From Clostridia bacterium (lineage in GTDB: Bacteria > Bacillota > Clostridia > Oscillospirales > CAG-272), in assembly GCA_017416885.1 (NCBI GenBank), contig JAFQAM010000288.1, forward strand, positions 1 to 6,088: 6,088 nucleotides of DNA, written 5' to 3'. Positions 1 to 5,559 of the stretch are shown here, one piece after another (position 1 is the first letter of the stretch; every line of letters starts with the position of its first letter). The notes below the pieces were generated by a model that saw nothing but the letters and a program-made list of their open reading frames with translations, was not told the origin of the DNA and searched no databases. The position numbers and the translations under genes are program-made.

Positions 1-781
1 CGCCGATAACAGCGCCCTCGCCAATTACAGTATCACCGCCTAAAATTGAAGCGCCTGAGTAAATTGTTACATTGTCGCAAACAGTAGGATGTCTTTTTAC
101 TCCCGCAAGGCTCTGTCCCTTTCTTGGAGATAACGCGCCAAGAGTAACGCCTTGATAAATCTTAACACGGTTGCCAATAACAGTGGTTTCACCAATAACA
201 ATACCTGTACCGTGGTCAATAAAGAAATATTCACCGATAGTAGCGCCGGGATTAATATCAATACCTGTTTTTCCGTGCGCATACTCTGTCATAATTCTTG
301 GCACAAAGGGAACATTTGCCTTATAAAGCACATTTGCAATTCTATATACAAAAATTGCAAAAAATCCGGGATATGAAAAGATAATTTCCTCTTTACTTTG
401 CGCTGCGGGATCTCCCTCAAAGTTTGCGTGAACATCCTTTATAAGCATTTTCAATACATTAGGTAACGCCTCAACAAAGCTATCGGTAATTTCCTTAGCC
501 TTGTCAGCCACCTTTGCTTTTGTCTTAAAGCTTAGCGCAAGCTCAATTTGCTTTTTTAGCTTAAAGTAAATAGAGCTTATATATTTTTCGCAAAACTCCT
601 CTGCCTCATAGCTTTTATTAACTACATCAAAATAAGCAGGGAAGAATAAATGCTGTATGTCCTCAATTACAGAAATAACCTCATTCTTATCAGGAAGCAT
701 AAGAGACGATGAAAAAAGCGTAATATCCGACTCCTTATATAATTGTGATATGTTTTTAGCAATGCTTTCAAAATTAGACAT
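1..781 (-). CDS. cysE: Serine O-acetyltransferase (CysE/EpsC-like), 3' end cut by window edge
   Basis: The enzyme transfers acetyl from acetyl-CoA to L-serine, giving O-acetylserine, the committed step of cysteine synthesis in the cytoplasm. The visible 260 residues begin with an alpha-helical region (about 1-165) and end in a left-handed beta-helix of hexapeptide repeats (about 175 onward). Expected catalytic residues are present: Asp124 in a GDPAA context, Asp189-His190 in DHGTGIVIGET, and His231 in KRHPTV. The substrate-side motif YPGFFAIFVYRIAN lies at 137-150. The insert GALSPRKGQSLAG (about 215-227) and the extended N-terminus resemble the longer serine acetyltransferases of Clostridia and Bacteroidetes rather than E. 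coli CysE. The start is the ATG at 781, nine bases after a clear GGAGG (791-795, minus strand). Only the C-terminal tail is missing. Upstream lies a repeat-rich stretch that would be in the leader if transcription starts beyond it. Assignment is confident; long versus classic subclass is inferred. Confidence 0.95.
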   Translation of the reverse strand, partial: MSNFESIAKNISQLYKESDITLFSSSLMLPDKNEVISVIEDIQHLFFPAYFDVVNKSYEAEEFCEKYISSIYFKLKKQIELALSFKTKAKVADKAKEITDSFVEALPNVLKMLIKDVHANFEGDPAAQSKEEIIFSYPGFFAIFVYRIANVLYKANVPFVPRIMTEYAHGKTGIDINPGATIGEYFFIDHGTGIVIGETTVIGNRVKIYQGVTLGALSPRKGQSLAGVKRHPTVCDNVTIYSGASILGGDTVIGEGAVIG

Positions 782-800
782 AATATAAAACCTCCGATTT

Positions 801-842
801 TTAGTGGTCAGTGGTTAGTGGTCAGTGATTAGCTCTCATTTT
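801..842. repeat. 14-bp tandem repeat TTAGTGGTCAGTGR upstream of cysE
   Basis: Two near-identical 14-bp units stand head to tail (801-814 and 815-828, differing only at the last base). A degenerate third unit follows at 829-842, keeping TTAG and the TCA core. A fourth related unit, TTAGCGGTCAGCAT, appears at 938-951, on the far side of the hairpin array. The repeat begins 5 bases beyond the cysE ribosome binding site, so it would lie in the cysE 5' untranslated region. No function is recognised. Confidence 0.75.
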
Positions 843-935
843 GCGAAGCAAAATATATCGAATTTCGCTTGCAAAATATATCGAAGCCAAAGGCTATATC
901 GAATTTGCGAAGCAAATATATCGAGTGCGTAGCAC
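838..935. repeat. Array of five short hairpins with constant TATATCGA(A) spacers
   Basis: Five short units are separated by four copies of TATATCGA(A) at 854-862, 877-885, 895-903 and 917-924. Four units are perfect inverted repeats with three-base loops: ATTTTGC-GAA-GCAAAAT (838-854), GCC-AAA-GGC (886-894), ATTTGC-GAA-GCAAAT (903-917) and GTGC-GTA-GCAC (925-935). The second unit (863-876) is imperfect. Stem sequences differ while pairing is kept and spacers stay constant. The GCGAAGC core in units 1 and 4 is the sequence known from DNA biophysics as an exceptionally stable mini-hairpin. The array is non-coding in my reading and resembles REP-like intergenic repeats. I believe similar arrays occur in other clostridial genomes, but cannot verify that here. 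Confidence 0.8.
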
Positions 936-940
936 AATTA

Positions 941-980
941 GCGGTCAGCATTTACACGCACAAATGCAATCCTTGACCGC
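941..980. repeat. Bulged 13-bp inverted repeat next to the hairpin array
   Basis: GCGGTCA (941-947) pairs with TGACCGC (974-980), and inside it GCATTT (948-953) pairs with AAATGC (962-967). This leaves an 8-base loop and a 6-base bulge on one side only (968-973). There is no T-run on either strand, so it does not read as an intrinsic terminator. A GC-rich stretch follows (982-1000, CGGG...CCCG) before the AT-rich promoter region. It may be the end of the composite repeat or a structured segment of the cysE leader; neither is shown. Confidence 0.55.
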
Positions 981-1006
981 ACGGGGCTTGCTCCCTCCCG
1001 CTTAAC

Positions 1007-1034
1007 ATTATATACACAATTTACCCACCGTTTA
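1007..1034 (-). promoter_or_regulatory. Weak candidate promoter for cysE
   Basis: On the minus strand a perfect TATAAT (1007-1012) is preceded at 16 bases by TAAACG (1029-1034), a poor -35 matching only three of six consensus bases. If used, the cysE transcript would carry a leader of more than 200 bases containing all the repeats at 801-1000. The -10 alone could be chance in AT-rich DNA, and a start inside the repeat region is not excluded. Confidence 0.25.
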
Positions 1035-1087
1035 CTATTTTATGTTATCCTACACAAAAAGTTATAGATAAATAATAACACAAATAA

Positions 1088-1116
1088 TTGAAAATATCAA
1101 TATTATATGTTATAAT
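1088..1116 (+). promoter_or_regulatory. Sigma-A promoter for the tyrosine phosphatase gene
   Basis: TTGAAA (1088-1093) is followed at the ideal 17 bases by TATAAT (1111-1116), with an extended -10 TG at 1108-1109. Transcription would start about 1123, giving a leader of under 30 bases before the ATG at 1150. A GAGAG (1136-1140) nine bases before that ATG is the likely, fairly weak, ribosome binding site. The block closely resembles the rbfA promoter at 5443-5470. Confidence 0.75.
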
Positions 1117-1149
1117 TTTATTATTAAATAAAAAAGAGAGTAAAACAAT

Positions 1150-1944
1150 ATGGAAATCAAATTTCAAGGAGCAATAAACGCAAGGGATTTGTGCGATATT
1201 CCCTGTATAGACGGCAGAAAAATCAAAAAAGGCAGAATTGTCCGTTCATCTAATCTTTCCTGTATCACCGATAGCGACAAGGAAATATTAAAAAAATACG
1301 GACTTAAAAGAATAGTTGACTTTCGTACCGAGGCAGAGGTTGAGGGCGCGCCTGACAAGGAAATTGAAGGTGTTGTATGGACATTTAATCCAATTATCAG
1401 AGCATTAACATTAGGCATAACTAAAAAGGAAGGCACCTTTAAAAGAGAATTAAAAGAAATCTTTCTTGACTTTACAATCGAGCTTGGCAAGGATGCCCCC
1501 GAGTGGCTTTCCGACCTTTATGCGCCCCTTGTAAGCGATGAATTTTCACTAAGCCATTATCGCAATTTCCTTGATATTTTAAAGGAAAACAGAGAGGGCT
1601 GTGTCCTTTATCATTGTAGCGCAGGCAAGGATAGAGTAGGCGTTGGCACAATGCTTATTTTACTCCTCTTAGGCGCAAAATATGATGATATTATAAGTGA
1701 CTATCTTATAACAAATAATAGCTATCAAGCAACAATTGACGAGGCAATCGCCCTTGGCAAGGAAAGAAATGTAGATCCCGAAATTTTAGCTGCCATAGGC
1801 CCGGTAAACGGCGTAGATAAGCGCTACCTCAAAAGAGCCTACGATATAATTATGTCATACGGCAGCCCCGAAGCATTTTTCAAAATCGCGCTTGATATCG
1901 ACGAAAAATACATAGAGGATTTCAGAAGCAATTATTTAGAGTAG
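1150..1944 (+). CDS. Tyrosine-protein / lipid phosphatase (Y_phosphatase3 family)
   Basis: This 264-residue protein carries the Cys-x5-Arg phosphatase loop as HCSAGKDRVG at 155-164, with Cys156 the expected nucleophile and Arg162 the phosphate-binding residue. An N-terminal NARDL (10-14), RSSNLS (about 32-37) and VDFRT (56-60) match the usual arrangement of bacterial tyrosine phosphatases of the Y_phosphatase3 group, which includes Listeria LipA. Members hydrolyse phosphotyrosine and, in some cases, phosphoinositides; the substrate here cannot be told. Lys160-Asp161 inside the loop is typical of the group. No signal peptide or membrane segment is visible, so it is probably cytoplasmic, unlike several secreted virulence relatives. 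Length is normal and the gene intact. It has its own strong promoter, is divergent from cysE, and has no clear terminator after it, so read-through into the next genes is possible. Confidence 0.9.
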   Translation: MEIKFQGAINARDLCDIPCIDGRKIKKGRIVRSSNLSCITDSDKEILKKYGLKRIVDFRTEAEVEGAPDKEIEGVVWTFNPIIRALTLGITKKEGTFKRELKEIFLDFTIELGKDAPEWLSDLYAPLVSDEFSLSHYRNFLDILKENREGCVLYHCSAGKDRVGVGTMLILLLLGAKYDDIISDYLITNNSYQATIDEAIALGKERNVDPEILAAIGPVNGVDKRYLKRAYDIIMSYGSPEAFFKIALDIDEKYIEDFRSNYLE

Positions 1945-1985
1945 TATTTTAATTAGGATGAGAATGTCAAAATTGCATATGAATG

Positions 1986-2014
1986 TTGACGAAACAGGTT
2001 AAATATTGTATAAC
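1986..2014 (+). promoter_or_regulatory. Candidate sigma-A promoter for the small ORF and lipoprotein
   Basis: TTGACG (1986-1991) and TATAAC (2009-2014) are separated by exactly 17 bases, each one mismatch from consensus. A start near 2021 would give a leader of about 30 bases before the ATG at 2052. This makes an independent two-gene transcript plausible, since the phosphatase gene ends at 1944 with no evident terminator between. Confidence 0.55.
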
Positions 2015-2051
2015 AAAAATAGAAAGTTATTAAGACAATGTTCATAATAAT

Positions 2052-2318
2052 ATGCAGTACACCAACATATACTTGGATAATATTAAAGTTATCGATAGAA
2101 GTTATTTCAGTGTTTCATGTAGTCTATCAAATTCAAGTTACTCATCAAGAATTACATTAAGTGATAATAATACAACATATACATCAAATGGCTACATTGA
2201 ACAACGGAGCTATATTGTTGCGGTGCTTAATAGTAACGGAAATCCTGTAGCAACATATACCGTGAATGTTACAATAGAATGCGACTCTGTGTCAGGTGAA
2301 TTTTATTTAAGAAATTAG
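2052..2318 (+). CDS. Hypothetical small Ser/Asn/Thr-rich protein, possibly a gene remnant
   Basis: I do not recognise this 88-residue ORF. It is rich in Ser, Asn, Thr and Tyr, with alternating polar/hydrophobic stretches (for example RSYIVAVLN, then ATYTVNVTIEC near the C-terminus) that suggest a small beta-sandwich or the tail of a secreted protein. There is no signal peptide or membrane segment. The reading frame opens at a stop at 2031-2033, so it cannot extend far upstream, and there is no convincing ribosome binding site before the ATG. Its stop codon (TAG, 2316-2318) overlaps the ribosome binding site of the lipoprotein gene 12 bases downstream, which suggests co-transcription and perhaps translational coupling. 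It could be a real small protein, a leader ORF, or the 3' remnant of a longer extracellular protein. The composition fits coding better than the overlapping frames do. Confidence 0.45.
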   Translation: MQYTNIYLDNIKVIDRSYFSVSCSLSNSSYSSRITLSDNNTTYTSNGYIEQRSYIVAVLNSNGNPVATYTVNVTIECDSVSGEFYLRN

Positions 2319-2330
2319 AGGAGTGATTTT

Positions 2331-3290
2331 ATGAAAAGATTGATTTCTATACTATTATCCTTGTTTTTTATGCTTTCATTAGTTGCTTGCTACAATAATA
2401 CCACCGACACAGATACACAACTTAATACACAATTGGACAATACAACAGATTTGATAGTTGATGATAAGATTACCGAAAGCACAATTGTTTTAGAAAGAAA
2501 ACATAATAGATATTTTGAAAGAATATCACCCACCCCATTGTATTTACATGACGATATAGCTAATGAAAAGGGTGCATACAAAATAATTGAAACCTACGAG
2601 GAGTATGCTTCTTGCGTTGGTGATGCTTCATTTGTCGATATTGGTTTGTTTGAAAACAATAGCATTTTAATCATAAAGGACTATGGAAGCAATATGAAAG
2701 CTGTTAGAGAAGCGGAGTTTTTGGTAAATAAAAAAATCACCTTAGATGTTGAAGTGTTACTTGCAGAGCCAACCTCGACAGCAGAAATACCTTCAGAGCT
2801 TTCTGTGTTCTATTTGATTATTCCTAAAGAGTATTTTCCTGAAAATTCAGAAAAATATGGTGTATTGGAAATAGCATATAACAGACTAAAAGGATATTTT
2901 TACGCTTCAGATACAACTAAGGATTTAAAAATAGATTTTGAATATTTTGAAAAAAATAAGGCAGCCATATTTACTGAAAAAAGTGACTACGGTAATTTTT
3001 TAAAGAAAGTAAAATGTGATGCTTCCTCTCCTACACTCATTATGAACAATAATGAATATCCTTTAGTATTTTATTACGAAATGCAAGCATGGGCTGGCGA
3101 AGAGGTTTTTAAGGATTTTTATATAGATGGAAATGTTGTTTACTTAACATTAGAAAGATATGATTGCTATTTACAGAGCGAAGCGCCAAGCGACACTTAT
3201 TTTGTTGGAATACCAAACGAAGCGCTAAACCCGGAAAAGTTGCCTCAAAACCCAATGTTTAACATAACAATAGTAGAATATTACAATTAA
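2331..3290 (+). CDS. Putative secreted lipoprotein of unknown function
   Basis: The 319-residue product has a lipoprotein signal: MKR, a hydrophobic core (about 4-17), and a lipobox LVAC with Cys20 as the predicted lipidated residue. It should be anchored to the outer face of the membrane. A low-complexity Thr/Asp/Asn/Gln linker (about 21-45) follows, typical of a flexible tether. The rest shows two similar-looking beta-rich halves, about 85-190 (with FVDIGLFENNSILII) and about 215-319 (with NVVYLTLERYD). The first recalls uncharacterised clostridial lipoproteins with a PrcB-like fold, but I cannot name a family with certainty. No catalytic motif is seen. The start is firm: AGGAG at 2319-2323, seven bases before the ATG. 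The gene follows the small ORF by 12 bases and ends just before the terminator element. Base composition looks more AT-rich than the housekeeping genes around it, which could indicate acquisition. Confidence 0.8.
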   Translation: MKRLISILLSLFFMLSLVACYNNTTDTDTQLNTQLDNTTDLIVDDKITESTIVLERKHNRYFERISPTPLYLHDDIANEKGAYKIIETYEEYASCVGDASFVDIGLFENNSILIIKDYGSNMKAVREAEFLVNKKITLDVEVLLAEPTSTAEIPSELSVFYLIIPKEYFPENSEKYGVLEIAYNRLKGYFYASDTTKDLKIDFEYFEKNKAAIFTEKSDYGNFLKKVKCDASSPTLIMNNNEYPLVFYYEMQAWAGEEVFKDFYIDGNVVYLTLERYDCYLQSEAPSDTYFVGIPNEALNPEKLPQNPMFNITIVEYYN

Positions 3291-3292
3291 TC

Positions 3293-3443
3293 AAAAAGGG
3301 CTGTTGCATTTAACGATTTTCAAAAAAATATTTATATAATTTTGCCAAATATGAAAAGCACATCGCTACGAAAACGATGTGCTTTTTTGTGCAATTTGTA
3401 TATCTAATGAAAAAAATCCCCAAACTTGCAACAGTCCCTTTTT
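3293..3443. repeat. 151-bp element with imperfect inverted ends between convergent genes
   Basis: The left end AAAAAGGGCTGTTGCA (3293-3308) is the reverse complement of the right end at 3427-3443, apart from one extra T (3435) on the right. The element starts two bases after the lipoprotein stop codon and ends one base before the stop of the leftward membrane-protein gene. An intrinsic terminator lies within. The end sequence, read inward as GGGACTGTTGCAA, resembles terminal repeats of IS6-family insertion sequences, so it may be a MITE-like remnant. No target-site duplication is visible and no transposase fits inside. Alternatively it is a long two-way terminator, A-run on one side and T-run on the other. 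Confidence 0.6.
3354..3388. terminator. Intrinsic, probably bidirectional, transcription terminator
   Basis: A perfect 12-bp stem, AAAAGCACATCG (3354-3365) with CGATGTGCTTTT (3375-3386), encloses a 9-base loop. On the plus strand it runs into six T's (3383-3388), a good terminator for the lipoprotein transcript. On the minus strand the hairpin is followed by only four T's, so it would stop the rmuC–membrane protein transcript less strongly. Its place between two convergent genes supports both uses. Confidence 0.88.
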
Positions 3444-3444
3444 G

Positions 3445-4161
3445 TTATATTTTTGCTTCATCAGGCAATGTGATTTCCTTATCCTCATTTTCAGACACGG
3501 AATCCTTAATTCCCTCGCCCTCACCCTTAGGCACAGGCAAATTCCATTTGAATTTAATAGCAAGCACACGAAATGCAATTATAATACCGATAGCAATAAG
3601 AAGCGATGCTAAATGATGAATATGCTTATATGTTAAGGTGTAGAAAATCGCGCCGCATAGCGTTGGAATTAAATAAATATGCTTTCTAAATATAAACGGA
3701 ATTTCCGCAGAGCAAATATCACGAAGCATACCGCCGCCAACACCTGTAATACAGCCACAGAAAATAAGTAAAATCGGATTAGTGTGTCCAAGCTCAATAG
3801 CCACATCAACACCGAAAACGCAAAAAACACTAAGACCGATAGCGTCGGTAAAATCAATTATAAAGTCGTGCCTGTGCTTTGTTATAAAGCTTGCGGTTTT
3901 AGGTATGAAAGCAAGCGCAAAGCAAATTAAAGATACAATAATACAAACAAGCGCTAAATAATAATTGCTTGTTACTGTTAAAATTCTTGGCACATCACCA
4001 AGGGCAATATCTCTTATAAGACCGCCGCCAAAGCAGGTAAGCAACGCAAAGAATACCGCCCCCACCGCGTCAGCCTTTTTGTTTATGGCAATTACCGCGC
4101 CCGAAATGGCAAAGGAAATAACGCCAATGTATTCAACTATATTTAAAATTACATCAACCAT
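3445..4161 (-). CDS. TRIC-channel / UPF0126 family membrane protein
   Basis: This 238-residue integral membrane protein belongs to the bacterial UPF0126 family (YicG/YadS/YvgT type; Pfam glycine-transporter domain), related to TRIC cation channels. It has the family's internal duplication: each half carries a GGG-x-x-RD signature, GGGLIRD at 45-51 and GGGMLRD at 142-148, each followed by a D/E-x-P (DVP, EIP). About seven hydrophobic segments fill residues 1-205. A hydrophilic acidic C-terminal tail (about 207-238) is an addition to the usual core. Members are described as potassium channels or glycine transporters; the substrate here is unknown. An in-frame TTG at 4179 would overlap rmuC. The ATG at 4161, with a weak GTGAG seven bases upstream and four bases after the rmuC stop, is preferred. 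The tight spacing makes it the second gene of an rmuC operon, ending at the terminator. Confidence 0.9.
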   Translation of the reverse strand: MVDVILNIVEYIGVISFAISGAVIAINKKADAVGAVFFALLTCFGGGLIRDIALGDVPRILTVTSNYYLALVCIIVSLICFALAFIPKTASFITKHRHDFIIDFTDAIGLSVFCVFGVDVAIELGHTNPILLIFCGCITGVGGGMLRDICSAEIPFIFRKHIYLIPTLCGAIFYTLTYKHIHHLASLLIAIGIIIAFRVLAIKFKWNLPVPKGEGEGIKDSVSENEDKEITLPDEAKI

Positions 4162-4165
4162 ATGT

Positions 4166-5362
4166 TTACTCACTATCAATAATATTTTTTGCTTCTTCCG
4201 GGGAAAGAGAACCGATTTCTTTTAACTTCTTTTGCATCTGTCTTGTTCTTGTGCCAACTAAGTTTTCAAGCTCGTCTTCCGCTTGAGTAAGTTTCTTTTG
4301 TGTGCTTGAAAGCGCCTCTGCAAATTTTTCAAACTCAGTCTTAACCGCGCCTAAAAGCATAAACACCTCACCGCTTCTCTTTTGAATTTCAAGAGAGTTA
4401 AAGCCTAAGCGTAGCGCGTTAATTATAGCGGAAAGAGTAGTAGGACCGGCAATGTTTACTCTAAAATCCCTTTGACATTCCTCAAAAAGTCCCATTTCAA
4501 TAGCTTCAATATAAAGGCTCTCAGTAGGTAAAAACATAATCGCAAAATCAGTAGTGTTTGGTACATCTATGTATTTTGTTGCAATTGTTTTCGCCTCATT
4601 TTTTATCTGTCTTGCTAAATCCTTTCTTGCGCTCTCAATCAATCCCTTGTCAGCATTATCATATGCATCCTTTAGCTTATTGTAGCATTCAAGAGGAAAT
4701 TTAGAGTCCACAGGCAAGAATATATATCCGTCACCGTTTGGAATTTTAATTGCAAACTCAACCACATCACGGGAGCCAACCTTGGTAGCATAATTGGTTT
4801 CATATTGCTCAGGGGACAAAATCTCACCGATAATGCTTCCTAAAATAACCTCGCCGGCAATTCCCTTTGTTTTTACATTTGAAAGAATATTCTTTAGCGA
4901 GCCCACATCATCAGCAATGCTTCGTATTTCGCCAATAGCCTTATTTACATTGCCAATCTGTGTAACCACGCTTTCAAAGGATGACTTAATTCTTTCATCA
5001 AGCGTCTTTTGTAGCTTTTCATCAACAGCCTTTTGAATTTCATTTAGCTTTTCATTGTTTTCACGCCTTATATCGCTTAATGACTTGCTGACATTGTTAT
5101 CAATGTTGTTTAATCTTTCCTGCGTGCTTTTTGCTTGATTTTCAAGCTTTTCATTTACAAGCTCAATAAAATGCTTGTTTTGATTTTCAATGCCCGTTGT
5201 AATTATTCCGCTTACGCGGCTTATTTCCTTAGATGAAGCATCTCTTACTTTGTCAATATCATCAGAGGATAACGCATTATTCCCCTTGCCCTTAAGCATT
5301 ACTAAAATAATGATACTGATAACCAAGGACAGCCCACTTAATATAACTGCTAAAATTTCCAT
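4166..5362 (-). CDS. rmuC: DNA recombination protein RmuC
   Basis: RmuC is linked to limiting recombination at inverted repeats and carries a nuclease-like fold; its exact activity is not settled. The 398-residue product has an N-terminal membrane helix (about 2-23), a long coiled coil (about 35-160), and the RmuC domain (about 165-370). Conserved stretches are TKGIAGEVIL (165-174), FLPVDSKFP (215-223), FAIMFLPTESLYIEA (273-287) and GPTTLSAIINALRLGF (306-321), followed by a final coiled coil with LVGTRTRQMQKKL. The size is near that of typical RmuC. The frame extends to a TTG at 5368, but the GAGG at 5371-5374 lies eight bases from the ATG at 5362 and only two from the TTG, so ATG 5362 is the start. 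Its own extended -10 promoter lies upstream, back to back with rbfA. It is followed after four bases by the TRIC-like gene. Confidence 0.95.
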   Translation of the reverse strand: MEILAVILSGLSLVISIIILVMLKGKGNNALSSDDIDKVRDASSKEISRVSGIITTGIENQNKHFIELVNEKLENQAKSTQERLNNIDNNVSKSLSDIRRENNEKLNEIQKAVDEKLQKTLDERIKSSFESVVTQIGNVNKAIGEIRSIADDVGSLKNILSNVKTKGIAGEVILGSIIGEILSPEQYETNYATKVGSRDVVEFAIKIPNGDGYIFLPVDSKFPLECYNKLKDAYDNADKGLIESARKDLARQIKNEAKTIATKYIDVPNTTDFAIMFLPTESLYIEAIEMGLFEECQRDFRVNIAGPTTLSAIINALRLGFNSLEIQKRSGEVFMLLGAVKTEFEKFAEALSSTQKKLTQAEDELENLVGTRTRQMQKKLKEIGSLSPEEAKNIIDSE

Positions 5363-5370
5363 ATACAATA

Positions 5371-5374
5371 CCTC
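5371..5374 (-). promoter_or_regulatory. Ribosome binding site that fixes the rmuC start
   Basis: GAGG on the minus strand stands eight bases before ATG 5362 and only two before the in-frame TTG at 5368. Only the ATG has workable spacing, so the protein is two residues shorter than the longest frame. Confidence 0.8.
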
Positions 5375-5393
5375 GTTTTTATAGGTTTACTAT

Positions 5394-5423
5394 ATTCTAC
5401 CACGAGCGAGGTACCCTTTTCAA
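5394..5423 (-). promoter_or_regulatory. Sigma-A promoter for the rmuC operon
   Basis: Reading leftward, TTGAAA (5418-5423) is followed after 18 bases by TAGAAT (5394-5399), with TGG just before it as an extended -10. The inferred leader is about 25 bases and includes the GAGG site. The -35 lies about 20 bases from the rbfA -35 on the other strand, so the two promoters are back to back and could interfere with or co-regulate each other. Confidence 0.7.
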
Positions 5424-5442
5424 CACACTTAGAAAAAAATAA

Positions 5443-5470
5443 TTGAAATTTTTAAAATATATGTTATACT
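5443..5470 (+). promoter_or_regulatory. Sigma-A promoter for rbfA
   Basis: TTGAAA (5443-5448) and TATACT (5465-5470) are 16 bases apart, with an extended -10 TG at 5462-5463. The start near 5477 leaves a leader of about 80 bases. That leader holds a possible weak 5-bp stem (GGATA 5489-5493 with TATCC 5520-5524) and the AAGGAG ribosome binding site at 5549-5554. No known riboswitch is recognised in it. Confidence 0.72.
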
Positions 5471-5559
5471 ATAAAAAGAACTATCTAAGGATAAATAAAA
5501 ATATCGACGAAACGGGCAATATCCAAGGAAAGTTAAATTTTAAAAAATAAGGAGCAAAA

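Noticed and set aside
838..935. CRISPR-like array (constant short repeats, variable segments)
   Set aside because: The constant unit is only 8-9 bases and the variable segments are 9-17 bases and self-complementary. CRISPR repeats and spacers are far longer, and no cas gene is present.
834..940. Coding potential through the hairpin array
   Set aside because: Frames through it give repetitive peptides of the FAKQ-IS/IYR type created by the repeat itself, with no ribosome binding site; such predicted proteins are repeat artefacts.
801..1010. T-box or S-box riboswitch upstream of cysE
   Set aside because: No T-box consensus (AGGGTGGNACCGCG) or SAM-aptamer pattern is visible on the minus strand, and no terminator hairpin with a T-run stands before the cysE start.
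1164..1490. 108-residue leftward ORF inside the phosphatase gene
   Set aside because: It lies antisense to a gene with clear family motifs and has no features of its own; it is a shadow frame.
1958..2002. Tiny ORF after the phosphatase (MRMSKLHMNVDETG)
   Set aside because: Fifteen codons including the stop, overlapping a candidate -35 box; the AGG before it is directly adjacent to the ATG, so spacing is wrong for translation.
2038..2160. Alternative short frame from ATG 2038 (MFIIICSTP...)
   Set aside because: It is about 40 codons, has no good ribosome binding site, and its composition is poorer than the frame at 2052, which continues to the lipoprotein gene.
3293..3443. Intact insertion sequence
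   Set aside because: Only 151 bp long, no transposase, and no target duplication at either end; at most a remnant or MITE-like element.
3366..3616. Several 60-80 residue ORFs across the terminator and the end of the membrane-protein gene
   Set aside because: They overlap the terminator hairpin and the conserved gene in other frames, without start signals.
4162..4179. TTG start for the membrane protein, overlapping rmuC
   Set aside because: The ATG at 4161 is a better codon, has a plausible upstream GTGAG, and gives the N-terminus expected of the family right at the first membrane segment.
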